Assembly (NCBI RefSeq): GCF_016545825.1 | Contig: NC_052621.1 | Span: 3,992,199 to 4,056,198, forward strand | From: Eucalyptus grandis | Lineage: Eukaryota; Streptophyta; Magnoliopsida; Myrtales; Myrtaceae | Direction: 5' to 3' | DNA: 64,000 nt | Part shown: one piece after another, positions 22,042 through 32,772 of the stretch | Numbering within the stretch: the stretch's first letter is position 1 | How the letters are laid out: each line of letters begins with the position of its first letter | Notes under the pieces: model-generated | The model's input: only the letters and a program-made list of their open reading frames with translations | Databases searched by the model: none | Told to the model about the DNA's origin: nothing | Program-made: the position numbers and the translations under genes

Positions 22042-23160
22042 CTTGACATGATTGGTGGACCAAGATTCGGATTTGCTGGTTGATGGCATAATTTATAGAG
22101 TTGGCGGCATAAATAAGAGGAGGAATCTGATGCGGGAGCATCCAACAGAATCGATGCGTTTCGGATGATGCTTCACGAATCTGATCTGGTTCTTGATCTT
22201 TTCCAAACTCTTCAATTTCCCCGGTTAAAGCAAAAAAGACATAAAAATAAGAAGGCTGTCCAGAGATTTGGACAAGTCGAATACATAGATGTAACCTAAT
22301 TAGCCACATACTATATATAAGCACTGACTCTTCTTATCAAGGAGACAAGTTTCTTCCTTTCAAGTCTTTATCTGTTATGAACTCAATAATGTTTTCAACC
22401 TTGTAGAGACATTCAAATGGACATCCGCACAAATTTTTTGTGGGGGAGACAGATATCGTGGACCTTAACCATTGTTTGATTCAGATCCATTTTGTATGTG
22501 ATGTAGTTCGTTCAGTACCAAGGTCTGTAAATAGGCTCACTAGTATAGTTTTTGACATATATTGAATTCTCTACTTTACTGCAATACGAAGTGTCTGGTT
22601 AAAAATAGCTAAAGGTTCGCCATTTAATTTTTGTGCAGTTGAGGAGTCTGGCAAACCAAAAATCAAACTTAAGTTTTCTATCTCAAACTCAAACTAACAC
22701 GACAGGACAGGAAAAAAAGCGGCTCAATTTCGTAAAAAGACCTGTATCTATAAATAAAGAGAGAAAAGATCAGAAATGCTTAGGACTTTCCGGGATAACA
22801 ACAAACGAGTGGTATAATTTTGGTACCGCACCCATTTGGCTGCCATATTATTTCTTTCTCTCACTTGCTGCAAATATGAAAAATCATCACTTAATTGATA
22901 TCGGCAATTTGCTTCACTGAAATTTCCGACATGGTGTGCCGATAAGCTGAAATCAATAATTGAGATGCTAAATTCGGAGACAAACAAGAGGAAGAGAGCG
23001 CGAGGGAAACGACGTTGTTGTTCTAGGAAGAGAGATAGAAAGAAAAGCCATCGTTTCCGTGGAAGGTGGGGTTTGCATGAAAACGACGTCGTTTCTCTTG
23101 GAGCAGCAAAAAGCTTCCACGTTGGGCTTGTTTCAGCTTCACATGACTTTGACTTTAGGA
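22042..23160. other. 3' flank of UGT copy B
   Basis: Bases 22042-22400 and 22440-22800 have counterparts after copies C and D and at 11255-11615, so this is part of the duplicated unit. Short frames here have no recognisable features. No other gene is seen up to the TIR element at 23161. Confidence 0.5.
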
Positions 23161-24280
23161 TCCGTTCGTTTGCAAAAATAACTTCCGCGAAAATATTTTT
23201 CAGATTTTCCGATATTCATTTCACCAAAATGATCTAATCCAAGGAAAAAAGTCTTCTTAAAGAGAGAAAATGTTTTTCACTTTTCAAATTAGGGAAAACA
23301 TTATCCTTACTCACTCTCTCTTATCTCATAGCCTACTAGCCCCCTTCTTTCTTGTTATCTTTTTTAATAATTTGAATTTTAAATTTTTCTTTTTTTTCTT
23401 TTTTTTTCTTTTCTATTTCCTTTTTTTTTTTCCACCTTCTTCTTTGGCCAATCATCGGCCGCATGGCTACAAGTGACAATCGACCATAGGCAAGCGTTGA
23501 GCTTGCTAAGCTCTTAGGCAAGCTCGCCAAGCTCTCAGGCGAGCTCAAGGCTCACTATTGCCAGCATTCTGCCTTGCCTAGCTTGCCACTTGTCAACCTC
23601 TAGCAAGGTCGAGCTCACCACTCGCCAGATCAACAAATTAGTAATGAGCGCAAGGCATGAGGGAGAGCCTATCTCTAGTGAGCAACTCAAGGCTCACTAT
23701 TGACAGCATTCCGCCTTGCCTGGCTTGCCACTTGTCGACCTCTAGCAAGGTCAAGCTCACCACTCGCCAGATCAGCAAATTAGTAATGAGCACAAGGCAT
23801 GAGGGAGAGCCTATCTCTAGTGAGCAGTGAGCTCCTCGCCACTAGCTAGATTGGCGAGCCAGCGACAAGCATGAGCCTTTGGCTCACCGATCTAGTGTGG
23901 CCAAAGGTCGATGAGCTCGAGCTTGCTGTTCGTCATATCAGCAACCTAGAGGAAGCTAGCCTTTGGCTGATTGTCGACCATTGCTGTGGTCAGCGACCGA
24001 CCAAAGAAGAAGAAGATAAAAAGAAAGAAAAGAAAATTAAAAGTAAAAAATAATTAAAAATCGATTTTTAAAAATAAAAATTGATTTTTTTAAAAATAAA
24101 ATAATAAAAATTTTATTGAAAAAAAGTACATAGAAAAAAATCCTTATTGAATAGAAAAAAAATACTTTCCACTTCATTTATAAGTTTTAGACGAACACTA
24201 ATAAATAATAATATTTTCCTGAAAATGAATTTTCTGAAAATATTTTTTAGAAATACTATATTTTTCGCGAAACGAATGGA
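23161..24280. mobile_element. Non-autonomous TIR element with GC-rich core (about 1.1 kb)
   Basis: The left end tccgttcgttt and the reverse complement of the right end, tccattcgttt, match, and both continue into gcgaaaatat-like and attttcag words. Inward come a T-rich pyrimidine arm (23370-23440), a GC-richer core with agctcgccaagctc words, and an A-rich purine arm (24005-24130). Flanks cttta/cttta are similar but no exact TSD is resolved. No transposase. It separates UGT-B from the ABCG fragment. Confidence 0.75.
23546..23829. repeat. 142-bp tandem duplication inside the GC-rich core
   Basis: Units 23546-23687 and 23688-23829 are about 95 percent alike by eye (both start caaggctcactattg and contain gagggagagcctatctctag). 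The period measured from caaggctcactattg is 142 bases. Confidence 0.9.
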
Positions 24281-24554
24281 GCTTTATGTTCAACTACAAC
24301 GCGGAGATGCATGTTTCCTTTTTCTGCTTAAGCCACATAGACGCACCATTTCACTAAGAAGGTCCTCTTTTTGCCTGCACATTTTCAATCAAATGTCATC
24401 TCTACCGTCGTCTCATGCCGCCGAATCTGCCTACTCAATTTAGTCACAATCGGACCGCCGCAGCCACATATAAGAAACTCGCAAGAACTTGTTCCTCCTA
24501 AAGTCTCTTAAGTAATTAGAAGCCAGACGTAACCAAACCCCCTACCTGATCTAG

Positions 24555-24779
24555 TCACCTAAGCACCTGGGTCAGAATCCCCTTCTGCATCCAGTCGTAG
24601 GTCGGCAACTGCTTGATGGCGGCCCACTGGAGCTCCTCCTCCTCGTCCGCCACCTGCCGGACGCTCCACCGGAACACGTCCGACACCTTCCACATCTCCC
24701 TCATGCTCGACAGCGACCACCAACTGTGGCGGCTGCTCATCTGCCGCATGAAGTCGTCCCCGGCCAATGCCACCGCCAT
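24555..24779 (-). pseudogene. ABCG (PDR-type) transporter, first-exon fragment, copy 1
   Basis: From ATG 24779 the frame reads MAVALAGDDFMRQ, SMREMWKVSDVF, EEEELQWAAIKQLPTYDW, KGILTQ, then VLR and a stop at 24555. This is the extreme N-terminus of full-size PDR-type ABCG transporters, whose typical reading is ELRWAAIERLPTYDR. The signature nucleotide-binding and membrane domains (over 1300 residues) are absent. Changes such as R-to-Q in the LRWAA block mark decay. Sequence upstream (24890-25200) and the 3' side (24471-24530, aagaaactcgcaagaacttg) align with copy 2, showing one duplicated segment. Confidence 0.85.
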
Positions 24780-25200
24780 ATTCGAACCCCACCTCTGTCT
24801 CTCCGGATCCCACGTAAAACTGAATCGAATACTCTTTAGTAGTTCTTGGACCAGAGTTCGGACAAGAACTTGAAGAAGAGGAAGAAGATCAATCCCGAGC
24901 AAGAACATGAATGTGTGTGTGTTTTGATCGTCGGTCAGAATGAGAAAAGCTAACTTGCGAAAGTCGTCGAAGATTCAACGTCCCGAATCTGGTGTCTCGC
25001 GCTTCATTCGCGTTGTTCCAGAAGGAAATCTTCTGGCCTTTGGATTTCGGGGACGAGGGTTGACATGTCAAGGAGAGGATCGATCCTGCGGACGATATTG
25101 AGCAAGCGCATAATATACAATTGTGAGCATGGAATGGTTTTTTGGTAATCTTCTTTAAGGGAGGGATGAGATCGAGGAAACCGAGCCAAATGATGCAAGT
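24780..25200 (-). other. Duplicated 5' region of ABCG copy 1, core promoter deleted
   Basis: Bases 24915-25200 align with 31485-31760 upstream of ABCG copy 2 (both contain agaaggaaatcttctggcc and gagggttgacatgtcaagga). Copy 1 lacks the GA-rich, TATA-bearing stretch that copy 2 has at about 31330-31390, and its (GT)n is reduced to about five units. Confidence 0.7.
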
Positions 25201-26515
25201 TTAATATCCCCTAATCGTTATTGTAAAAATTCCGAATTTTTCATCTTAATTTTTTTAAAAAAATAATTGGACTCATGGTCCAGATTTCCAGCTAATAGTA
25301 AATGAAAAATCCTTGTTATGAAAAATTAGGAATAGTTCTTGACTTTGATTATGGTTTATGGATACTTCTATGTTTGATGAATTGAATCATGAAAAGAAAT
25401 ATGATTTGGTTAGTGAATCTAAGTTTTGAAACTGATTGTGAATTATTGGAGAATTTTGTTAGTGAATTATATTCATATTGTTATGGTTAGAACCACTGAG
25501 GATGAAGTATACGTACTAGATCTTTTTTGCCAAACCACCGACTGATATAGGTGGAGAAACAAGCCAATGAGGTAAACTTAGTCACCTTTATCATGAGCAT
25601 TAAACGTGATCATAGCTAAACATTCAGCATTAGATCAATAGATAAAATGGACCATTGCCGTTTAATTTGATAGAGACTGAACAATAATATAAACTAGATT
25701 ATTGATTTGTTATTATTGATTGGATATTGTTATTTGATCTAACATGCAAAAAAAATTGTTGAAAAGATATGACGCACTTTTTATATCTTACATATATAGT
25801 ACTGGATTTGTTGATGAGTTATGATATTGTTTTATAAAAATATATAATGAAGGTTTGATCTACTTAGAATAAATGTAACACTCATTGGGTTGTGGCTGCT
25901 CATAGTGTTCATTCCAAATGTTTTTCCAAATTCTTCAATTAATGGAGATAGAGCAATAGCATTTTTGATGGAGACTGTTCATAATTGGATTTTGGGCATG
26001 GTCTGAGATAGTTATATCTATGTCTAATAATATTTGTTGGGTTCAGTTGGGTTTGGAGTTAAGAATTTTCTTACATGGATTTTAGAACTTTAATTGTGTA
26101 ACAAACTCCTGTTTTATCATATATATTTTGATATCATGTTTGTATTTAAGACCGTGTCCTTTAGGTGGAAGGACAACTGTGTGAAGCCTCTATTCTTGTA
26201 GATTTGGAGTGCAATATTAGCTTATGTTATGATCTTTTGGGTATAGATCTTATAGGATGTTGTGAGATTGTACATTAGTTTGTAACGTGTTCATTCCTTT
26301 TGTTTGGTTTTAAGGTGTAAGTCTAATTTCAAGTCCAAGTGATAATGAGTTCTAACTCAGAGATGATTTTTCATCTCAAAGAATAATATGAGTTAATAAG
26401 TCCTTACTTGAAACATTAGAAATGTGTCTCAAGGTTCTTGTGGTGCCAAAGTGTATTAGATTGAGTTGTTTGGTCTTAGTTATCTTGTATGCTTAAAAGG
26501 TGATTAATGCTTTGA
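25201..26515. other. AT-rich spacer, no gene seen
   Basis: Long AT-rich stretch without ORFs of note. Parts of 25860-26460 (ttaggtggaaggacaactgtg, aagaccgtgtcctttagg) read like degenerate retrotransposon internal or LTR sequence, but no ends or domains can be named. Confidence 0.35.
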
Positions 26516-26690
26516 GTTTTTTTTTTTTGTCGATCATACTCTAATCCTACACTAACACTCAATCTCAGACTTTTGCCATGTCTCTTTGCAGGGCGTGGGA
26601 GTCGAAACTTACTCCTGAAATGAAATCGTCTACATCCCAATTTCCCTGAAAATGTGGAAATTTGAACCCTAGAAAGTCTCTTTAAGGATA
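26516..26690 (-). mobile_element. SINE, 5'-truncated, minus orientation
   Basis: Begins with a T-run (poly-A of the minus strand), then gtcgatcatactctaatcc, closely matching the tail of the SINE at 29888-30090, and goes on through cagacttttgccatgtctct. The head is more diverged and seems truncated near 26690. No clear TSD. Confidence 0.55.
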
Positions 26691-27232
26691 AAATCAGAGT
26701 GTGTAGTGAAAGTAAAGATATATTTTCTAATTTGAGAGTTATTATGTACACAAGTTGAGGCTAAATACGTGAAAGTGACAAAATTCAATGTTTACATGAT
26801 AAGGCAAATTTAGGTTGTGACAAAACTGATTTGACTAGAGTTTGTGAAGCAATGGTTTCTCGATTGTTGACCTAGTATGCAAGAAATATGTGTTGTGGAT
26901 TATAATGAATGAAAAAAAAAATATTATCTCCAAAAATATTTAAACATTAATTGTTATCGTCGATGAAAACATTCTTCATTGACTAATTAATTCAAGCGGT
27001 AAATGCTATTATTTTTTAAAAATGATTTTTAAACCATTGATTTTCCATCAAACACTGCCTAAGTAGCTTAAGAATCTGCGATTGTTCCTGTAGCCATATG
27101 TGAGTTGGGACCACAATTACGCCATTTAAAAATGAGGGAACTGATTATTTTTTAAGGAATTTCTATATGTTTGATCTAGCATATCCACTATATGCCTGGA
27201 GATCTTCATTATTCCTCGCCGGCTGCTCCCTC

Positions 27233-28921
27233 ATGGACACACCCAACTCTCCGATCACCGGTCCACGACGGCGAAGTATACTCATGTTGCCCTGGTTAGC
27301 CCCCGGCCACACATGTTGCCCTGGTTAGCCCCCGGCCACACATGTTGCCCTGGTTAGCCCCCGGCCACATCTCTCCCTTCCTGGAGCTCGCTAAGAAGCT
27401 GCTCTCTTCATCTTCTTCTTGCCAAAACCCCTTCCTCATCTTCTTCTGCTCCACCCCCGTCAACCTCTCCTCCCTCCCCATCTCTCCCCTTCGATCCGGC
27501 TTGTTGAGCTCCACCTCCCGCCGCCGCCCCCTCCACTTGATGCCCTCCCTCCCTGCTTCCACACCACCCGCCACCTCCCTCCCCACCTCATGCCCTCCCT
27601 CAAATCTGCCTTTGACACTGCTGGCCCGGCCTTCTCCGACCTCATCGATGCTCTCAAACCCGACTCGGTCATCTACGACTTCCTCCAGCCCTGGGCCCTG
27701 AAAGCAGCTCGCGAATGGGGGCTCCCCGGGGTGGCGTCCCTCTTCTTGCCCTGCAGTGCAGCGGCGGTGTCATTCCTAACCCTCCACAGCATGGACCCAG
27801 ACGGAGAGTACCCCTTCTCACCGCTGAGGGTCGAGAGGAGCGAGAGCGATAAGATCATGCAGTTCGTACACAACAAGGCCAATGGCACGAAGGACATGGA
27901 CCGGCTCTTAGAGAGTATCAGGAGGTCTGAGGGCGCGATCCTGATCAAGACATGCAGAGAGATCGAGGGCAAGTACGTGGACTACCTCGCCAAGCTTGTT
28001 GGCAAGGAGGTCATCGCTGTCGGGCCTCTGATTCAAGAACCGGCAGCAGGCGATGCCAGAGATGATGAAGGGGAGATAATGAGGTGGCTGGAGGAGAGAG
28101 AGAGCGGCTCGGTGGTGTTCGTGTCGTTCAGGAGCGAGTGCTTCCTTTCGAAGGAGGAGATGGAGGAGGTGGCACATGGGCTGGAGCTGGCGAGCGAAGA
28201 AGCGGGGTTCGTGTGGGTGGTGAGGTTATCAGGAGGAGACGGGGAGAGGGTGAGTGTTGAAGCTTTGCCTGAAGGGTTCCAGGAGAGGACCAAGGACAGA
28301 GGCATGGTGGTCCGCGGATGAACTCCTCAGGCCAAGATCCTCATGCACCCGAGCAGAGGTGTGTTCGTGCCAACAAAGCTAATGCTAGAGCTTTCCAAAA
28401 CCTACTTGTTAAATTGCAAGTCGGTACTTAGAAAAAGGAGGTCTTACTCAAACGTCCAAACAAGAGGTGTCAGTGTCACGCATTTTGTATAATGATTCGA
28501 TATTGTTTGTGCTGTCATCCACGTTTATTTTCCTTTTTTTTGACATTTATTCAATATTTTGACACCATACTTGGTGATACAACAGGTGGGTTTTGTAAGT
28601 CACTGCCGTTGGGGCTCAACATTGGAGGCAATAGTCTTTGGCATACCCATCATAGCCATGCCGATGCACCTCGATCAGCCCTTAAACGCCAAACTGGTGG
28701 CAGATCTTGGGGTTGGCATGGAGGTCCGGAGAGAAGACAGCAGGTTCAAGAGGGAGGAGGTGGCAAAAGTGATCAAGCAAGTGGTGATTCAAGAAGAAGG
28801 GGAGCAAGTCCGGAAAAGGGCCAAGGAACTGAGTGCGAGGATAAGGGAGAGGCAAGAGGAAGAGACGAGCGCGGTGATGAAGAAACTGGAACAACTTTTT
28901 GGAAAACAGAACGACTTTTAA
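27233..28921 (+). pseudogene. UGT copy C: near-complete UGT94-like glycosyltransferase pseudogene
   Basis: Exon 1 about 27233-28358, intron 28359-28585, exon 2 28586-28921. Readable in order: [100 protein letters not shown], then exon 2 HC-W-STLEAIVFGIPIIAMPMHLDQ and a C-terminal Arg/Glu-rich helix. Lesions: a 29-base unit is triplicated over the GH motif (27283-27369), shifting frame; a second shift near 27500-27540 restores it; the PSPG Trp codon is TGA at 28319-28321; one extra T after the acceptor shifts exon 2; HCGW is HCRW. It preserves the ancestral gene layout against which the copy B deletion can be read. Confidence 0.88.
27283..27369 (+). repeat. 29-bp unit repeated three times inside UGT copy C
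   Basis: catgttgccctggttagccc plus nine more bases occurs three times, starting at 27283, 27312 and 27341. The unit encodes HVALV.. or MLPWLAPGH depending on frame and covers the catalytic-His motif. Two extra units add 58 bases, which is not a multiple of three. Confidence 0.95.
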
Positions 28922-29267
28922 TCTTGGCAAAACTGTGACTTGACATGGTGGACCAAGATTTGGAATTGCTAATTGCTGGCATAATTCATGCAGTTGGAGG
29001 CATAAATAAAAGGAGGAATCGATGCATTTCGGATGAGGTTTCACGAATCTGATCTGGTTCTTGATCTTTCCAAACTCATTGATTTCCATGGTCAAAACAA
29101 AAAACAAAGAAGCTGTCGAATACATAGATGTGAGCTAACTAGCTACATACTATAAAAGCATTGAATCTCCTTATCAAGGAGACAAGTTTCATCCTTTCTA
29201 ATCTTAATCTACCACGAACTCAATAAGGTTTTCAAACTTACAGAGACATTCAAATGAACATCCTCAC

Positions 29268-29887
29268 CATCATTTTAACGGGGAGACACATATTTTGGAC
29301 TGGGACCATTGCTTGATTTAGTCTTTGTATATGATGTAGTTGGTTATGTACAAAGGTTTGTAAATAGGCTCACTGGTATAGTCTTGACATATATTGAGTT
29401 ATTTATTTAACTGAGACATAAAATGTATGGTTTTTTTTTTTTTTGTCAGTCCTACTCTATTCCTACTTTACATTCACTCTCAAACTTTTGCCCTGCCATC
29501 ATTTTAACGGGGAGACACATATTTTGGACTAGGACCATTACTTGATTTAGTCTTTGTATATGATGTAGTTGATTATGTACAAAGGTTTGTAAATAGGCTC
29601 ACTGGTATAGTCTTGACATATATTGAGTTATTTATTTAACTGAGACATGAAATGTATGGTTTTTTTTTTGTCAGTCCTACTCTATTCCTACTCTACACTT
29701 ACTCTCAGACTTTTGCCCTGCTATCATTTTAACGGGAAGACACATATTTTGGACTGGGACCATTACTTGATTTAGTCTTTGTATATGATGTAGTTGATTA
29801 TGTACAAAAGGTTTGTAAATAGGCTCACTGGTATAGTCTTGACATATATTGAGTTATTTATTTAACTGAGACATGAAATGTATGGTT
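29268..29887. repeat. Three tandem units (about 225-230 bp) of UGT 3'-flank plus SINE tail
   Basis: Units begin at 29268, 29497 and 29722 (each catcattttaac or tatcattttaac). Each contains gacacatattttggact, aaataggctcactggtatag, then atgaaatgtatggtt, a T-run and gtcagtcctactctattcc. The first two units stop inside the SINE tail (ttttgccctg). Only the last continues into the complete SINE. Confidence 0.9.
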
Positions 29888-30090
29888 TTTTTTTTTTTGT
29901 CAATCCTACTCTATTCCTACTCTACACTCACTCTCGGACTTTTGCCATGCCTCTTGCAGGCATGGAAATCGAAGCCTCACTCCCGAAACTTATGCGTCCC
30001 CACCCCCATCCCCCATGAGAATGTGGGGATTTGCCCTCACCTCCCCCTTCCATGTTGGAAGGTTGGCCACTGGGGCGAATCCCGGTGGTT
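29888..30090 (-). mobile_element. Full-length SINE with 15-bp TSD, minus orientation
   Basis: Flanked by the exact 15-base duplication atgaaatgtatggtt (29873-29887 and 30091-30105). On the minus strand it starts aaccaccgggattcgcccca, resembling the tRNA-derived head with a B-box-like gattcgcccc, and ends in poly-A. It is 203 bases long. The 26516 copy shares its tail. Confidence 0.85.
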
Positions 30091-30105
30091 ATGAAATGTA
30101 TGGTT

Positions 30106-30679
30106 AAAAATAGCTAAAGTTCACCTTTTCATTTTTGTGCAATGGTAGTGCCAAACCAAAATCGAATTTAAGTACCATTTCTCAAAGGAAAAATTATCTA
30201 AAAAGTCTTAAAACTTATTGCACTTTTACTAATTCAATCATAAACCTTTCAATTTTGCCAACTAATCCTAAACATTTTCTCATTTTGCCAATTGAGTTAA
30301 TACAGTCAACATGTTTAATTAGAATTGCATGTGATATAGGTTAGTTTTAATTTCAAGATAAAAGAAAACCTCCAAAATAATTGAATGCTTTGGTGTGTTT
30401 AATTTCTTTTCTTGCAACTTGATTGCTTTATTAATTGATTATTGTTTTTAATGGTTGTGAACGTGCATGTTCATTTCCTGCATAGTATAAGAAACTCGCA
30501 AGAGCTTGTTCCTCCTAAAGTCTCTAAGACAATTAAAAGCCAGACGAACCAAATACATTTCCCTGACTAGCTACAACCCTTTTGAGTTTGCCACTGATAC
30601 TTCAATAAACAACACTCAAGATCAACTGAACATGAAAAGAAACATCACAGAAAGTAAACAAATTCTCGTGAAAACCAAC
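30106..30679. other. Spacer with UGT-flank and transposon-end sequence
   Basis: Bases 30106-30185 resume the UGT 3' flank (tagctaaagttcacc). Bases 30190-30340 hold a phrase typical of plant DNA-transposon ends (cctttcaattttgccaacta). From 30485 (aagaaactcgcaagagcttg) the sequence aligns with 24471 onward beside ABCG copy 1. Confidence 0.5.
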
Positions 30680-31159
30680 CTCAATAGCATCCAAGGTAGC
30701 GTTGAGCAGAGTTGGGAGTGCCCTTGTCCCCACGTAAGCGTCACCTTCAATGTACAGGTTCTGGAGCCTCACTTCGATCTTCGGGATCTCAATACCGACC
30801 CGGTCAGTCCTGTCCCGCAGCCTCCTTAGGAACTTCTCGTTGTCCTCCTCCACCGTTTTGAGTATGCTCTCCATCAGGACCTTCTTGTCTTGCGTCCCAA
30901 GCTTCGTCACGTCCACCTCGTCGTGCACCACCCTCCCGTTGCTCCGCACCTGGGTCAGTATCCCCTTCCGCAGCCGGTCGTAGGTCGGCAGCCGCTTGAT
31001 GGCAGCCCACCGGAGCTCCTCCTCGTCATCTGCCACCTGCCGGACGCTCCACTGGAACACGTCCGGCGCGTTCCACATCTCCCTCATGCTGGCCGACTGC
31101 CAGCTCCTGCAGCTGCGCGTCTGCCGCATGAGGTCATCCCCGGCCAATGCCGCCGCCAT
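30680..31159 (-). pseudogene. ABCG (PDR-type) transporter first exon, copy 2
   Basis: From ATG 31159, 160 codons are open to a GT donor at 30679: MAAALAGDDLMRQTRS, SMREMWNAPDVF, DDEEELRWAAIKRLPTYDRL, KGILTQVRSNGRVVHDEVDV, TKLGTQDKKVLMESILK, VEEDNEKFLRRLRDRTDRVG, IEIPKIEVR, GDAYVGTRALPTLLNATLDA. These are landmarks of the N-terminal region of plant PDR-type ABCG transporters, plasma-membrane exporters of terpenoids and other metabolites. No following exon with Walker motifs is found before UGT-C, so the gene is 3'-truncated at about 30.48 kb. The retained exon itself has no stop, suggesting fairly recent truncation. Confidence 0.88.
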
Positions 31160-31377
31160 TGCAAAACCCGCCTTCTGTCTCTCCGGATCACACTCAAAAC
31201 CCAACTCGAACACTCCTCAAAACTGAACTACCAAAGAAAGAATCTATATGCACATGGTGAAGCAGGAGCACACTTCTTTTCTTCTCTGTGCGTGTGCTTA
31301 TGAGAAAACTTGGAGGACACAAAGAAGGGGGGAGAGAGAGAGAGAGAAATATTTTGAGGAGGTGTTTCTGGAGGAGC

Positions 31378-31385
31378 TTTATATA
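31378..31385 (-). promoter_or_regulatory. TATA box of ABCG copy 2
   Basis: Minus-strand TATATAAA about 220 bases before the ATG, downstream of a GA-rich tract in that orientation. Copy 1 has lost this segment. Confidence 0.5.
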
Positions 31386-31449
31386 GAGAGTGAGAGGTGC
31401 AGAAGAAGAAGAAGATCCATCCCGAGAGAGAGACACAGATATTATCAGA

Positions 31450-31453
<4 letters not shown>

Positions 31454-31481
<28 letters not shown>
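31454..31481. repeat. (GT)14 microsatellite
   Basis: Fourteen perfect GT units in the ABCG copy 2 upstream region. Copy 1 shows only about five at 24911-24922. Confidence 0.95.
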
Positions 31482-31760
31482 TGGTCGTCGGTCAAATCGA
31501 GACGATAAGTCGTTCCTGTGGCTTTGAGCCAACTTGCGAGAGGCTTTGAAGATTCACCGACCGCATCCGCTGTCTCGTGCTCCGTTCCCGTTCGGGCTTT
31601 GCCAGAAGGAAATCTTCTGGCCGTCGGATACGGGGCGACGAGGGTTGACATGTCAAGGAGAGATCCGATCCTGCGGACGAGATCGGACGAGCACACGATG
31701 TCAAATTGTGAGCGCGGGATCGTCTTTTGTTTTCGGTAGTTAGGCATGACACGTAGGAGT

Positions 31761-32489
31761 AAATATTGGCTCAGCCAAAAACGAGTCCATTTATTTTGCG
31801 ACACGTGTCATGTAGCACAAGTAAGTTTCTGTCTCCACTTCTCTTCTCCCTCCCTCGCCCTCTCTTCTCTCTCCCCCCGCGTCTTCCTCTTTTCCTCTCT
31901 CTGCTCCGCCTGACCCCTTTTCACTTCTCCGACCTTAGACACACCACCGCTACTTCCGGCACGTTGCCTCCATCTATCCCTCCATCTTCGCCTGCTTCTT
32001 CTCCGACCTCCAGCGTCGCCGCCTCCTGTTCAACTCCTCCCGCGTCCTCTGCATTCGCACCCGTGTCGACCAGGAGGTTGAGGTCCTACGCACGTCTATG
32101 AACCACGCCATTGCCTAAGCCAACCTTGGTCGACCTTGAACCAAACCCAGATTTGAGGTCGAGCTAAGCTTTAGATCACAAATCTAGGGCTCGCTCAACC
32201 TTAGATCCAAAATCTAAGGCTCAAGTTTGCCAGCCAAGCTCGAGCTCGACAACGGTGGACTGAGACGGTGATGAGGTTGTCGTGGTTACATCTGTGCTTG
32301 CCCCATTCATTCAGAACCTATAGCAGAGGAAGCCGAGATGAGCCGAGAGGTGAATTTTGAAGAAGAACTCGAGGACGAATTAGAAGAAGATGAGGAGCTA
32401 GAAGAAAACGAGCTTAGTGAAGAGGAGTCGGAGAAGGATGACCTTGAAGAGGATTCTGAGTACGACCCGGATGAGGACTGAGATCCCAT
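31761..32489 (+). other. C/T-rich spacer and a short acidic frame
   Basis: Bases 31820-32100 are C/T-rich with a Pro/Ser-rich frame of no known family. From 32338 to 32481 a short frame encodes an almost wholly acidic peptide (MSREVNFEEELEDELEEDEE..., ending YDPDED). It abuts LTR-like sequence on the right and may be retrotransposon-derived. It has no recognised function. Confidence 0.35.
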
Positions 32490-32772
32490 CCTGTTTTGCA
32501 AACTTTGGGTTTTGATCGGATATATAGTAGATCAGACTTGTGAATAGTATTGTATTATACTATAATTTTCCTTGTATAAAAGTGTGGTTATGTGTTTTCA
32601 TGTTATGAAAATTATGGCCTACTTTTCTATCCCAATGTTTTATTATCTAGGGATTATTGTCTGCTTCCGCATGCATATTAAAATGAAAGGGGTCGGCGAT
32701 GTGTCTTGGGACGTCACTATTAATCCACCAGGTGAGGGATGAGCACGCGATCAAAGATCGGGGCGTGACAAC
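32490..32772 (+). mobile_element. 3' end of a gypsy-type LTR, plus orientation
   Basis: Ends gatcggggcgtgaca. Its last 170 bases align with the reverse complement of 33263-33430, the 3' end of the solo LTR in UGT-D (shared aaaatgaaaggggtcggcga, and aggatcaaggcgtgaca versus agatcggggcgtgaca). It is therefore a second, oppositely oriented LTR of the same family, truncated on the left. Confidence 0.6.

Noticed and set aside
31766..32101. Pro/Ser-rich 111-codon frame
   Set aside because: C/T-rich low-complexity sequence without family similarity, next to LTR debris.
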